Assembly (NCBI GenBank): GCA_031264715.1
Contig: JAISDP010000220.1
Span: forward strand, 1-6,259
DNA length: 6,259 nucleotides
Reading direction: 5' to 3'
DNA from: Bacteroidales bacterium
GTDB lineage: Bacteria; Bacteroidota; Bacteroidia; Bacteroidales; UBA4181
The notes beneath the pieces are model-generated. The model did no database searches. It was not told the origin of the DNA and was given only the letters and a program-made list of their open reading frames with translations. A program made the translations under genes and the position numbers. Shown in pieces: positions 6,162 through 6,259 of this stretch; positions within the stretch are counted from its first letter, which is position 1; each line of letters starts with the position of its first letter.

Positions 6162-6259
6162 ATGTTACAACCTAAGAAAACCAAATTCAGAAGGCGTCAA
6201 AAAGGGCGCATGAAGGGCAATGCCGGTAGAGGGCATGAACTCGCTTTTGGCTCTTTCGG
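6162..6259 (+). CDS. rplP: 50S ribosomal protein L16, N-terminal part (3' partial)
   Basis: The frame from ATG at 6162 reads MLQPKKTKFRRRQKGRMKGN and continues with AGRGHELAFGSFG to the window end, 32 complete codons. MLQPK(K/R)TKFR, KGR and the FGSFG turn are diagnostic of bacterial L16 (uL16), which binds 23S rRNA near the A site and helps position tRNA; the full protein is about 140 residues. The start is followed at once by the conserved MLQPK, so no other start is needed. An AGTATCAGGAA leader precedes it, without a strong Shine-Dalgarno match, as is usual in this phylum. In nearly all bacteria rplP lies in the S10 operon just after rpsC and before rpmC. Here a carbohydrate enzyme gene and a promoter precede it. 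Whether rpmC follows cannot be seen. Confidence 0.92.
   Translation, partial: MLQPKKTKFRRRQKGRMKGNAGRGHELAFGSF

Overview
The window looks like chromosomal DNA from a member of the Bacteroidota, probably order Bacteroidales. Three observations support this. The best promoter (5940-5969) has the Bacteroidota -33 TTG / -7 TAnnTTTG form with a 19-bp spacer. The starts of the genes lack Shine-Dalgarno sequences and have A-rich leaders. The gene families (DUF4405 membrane protein, membrane-anchored SGNH hydrolase, GH106-type rhamnosidase, and an L16 N-terminus beginning MLQPKKTKFRR) are typical of that phylum. This assignment rests on pattern recognition, not on a search.

Layout from left to right. 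Positions 1-234 hold the C-terminal end of a short-chain dehydrogenase (SDR), cut by the window edge. It overlaps by 4 bp (ATGA) with a 118-aa, three-helix DUF4405-type membrane protein (231-587). Eleven bases later is a 37-codon reading frame (599-712) that starts like a signal peptide and stops early, perhaps a gene remnant. On the opposite strand, converging on these, is a 476-aa membrane-anchored SGNH/GDSL hydrolase (790-2220) with all catalytic blocks visible. A 565-bp AT-rich intergenic region (2221-2785) separates it from a divergent 1020-aa exported GH106-type alpha-L-rhamnosidase (2786-5848). After a 313-bp gap with a strong promoter, the window ends inside the start of rplP, ribosomal protein L16 (6162 onward).

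How the parts relate. The SDR and the DUF4405 protein are probably translationally coupled. The SGNH hydrolase and the rhamnosidase are divergently transcribed, and an almost identical 18-bp motif lies beside each putative promoter, which hints at shared control. A combined role in trimming an acylated, rhamnose-containing glycan is possible but is inference only: no SusC/SusD pair, regulator or MBOAT acyltransferase is visible.

The two points most worth following are these. First, rplP stands directly behind a carbohydrate-active enzyme gene with its own consensus promoter and a leader of about 190 nt, instead of behind rpsC in the S10 ribosomal protein operon. Second, a structured patch at about 2400-2580 carries adjacent imperfect inverted repeats and lies between the two 18-bp repeats. 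I see no CRISPR array, tRNA, rRNA, transposase or clear defence system.
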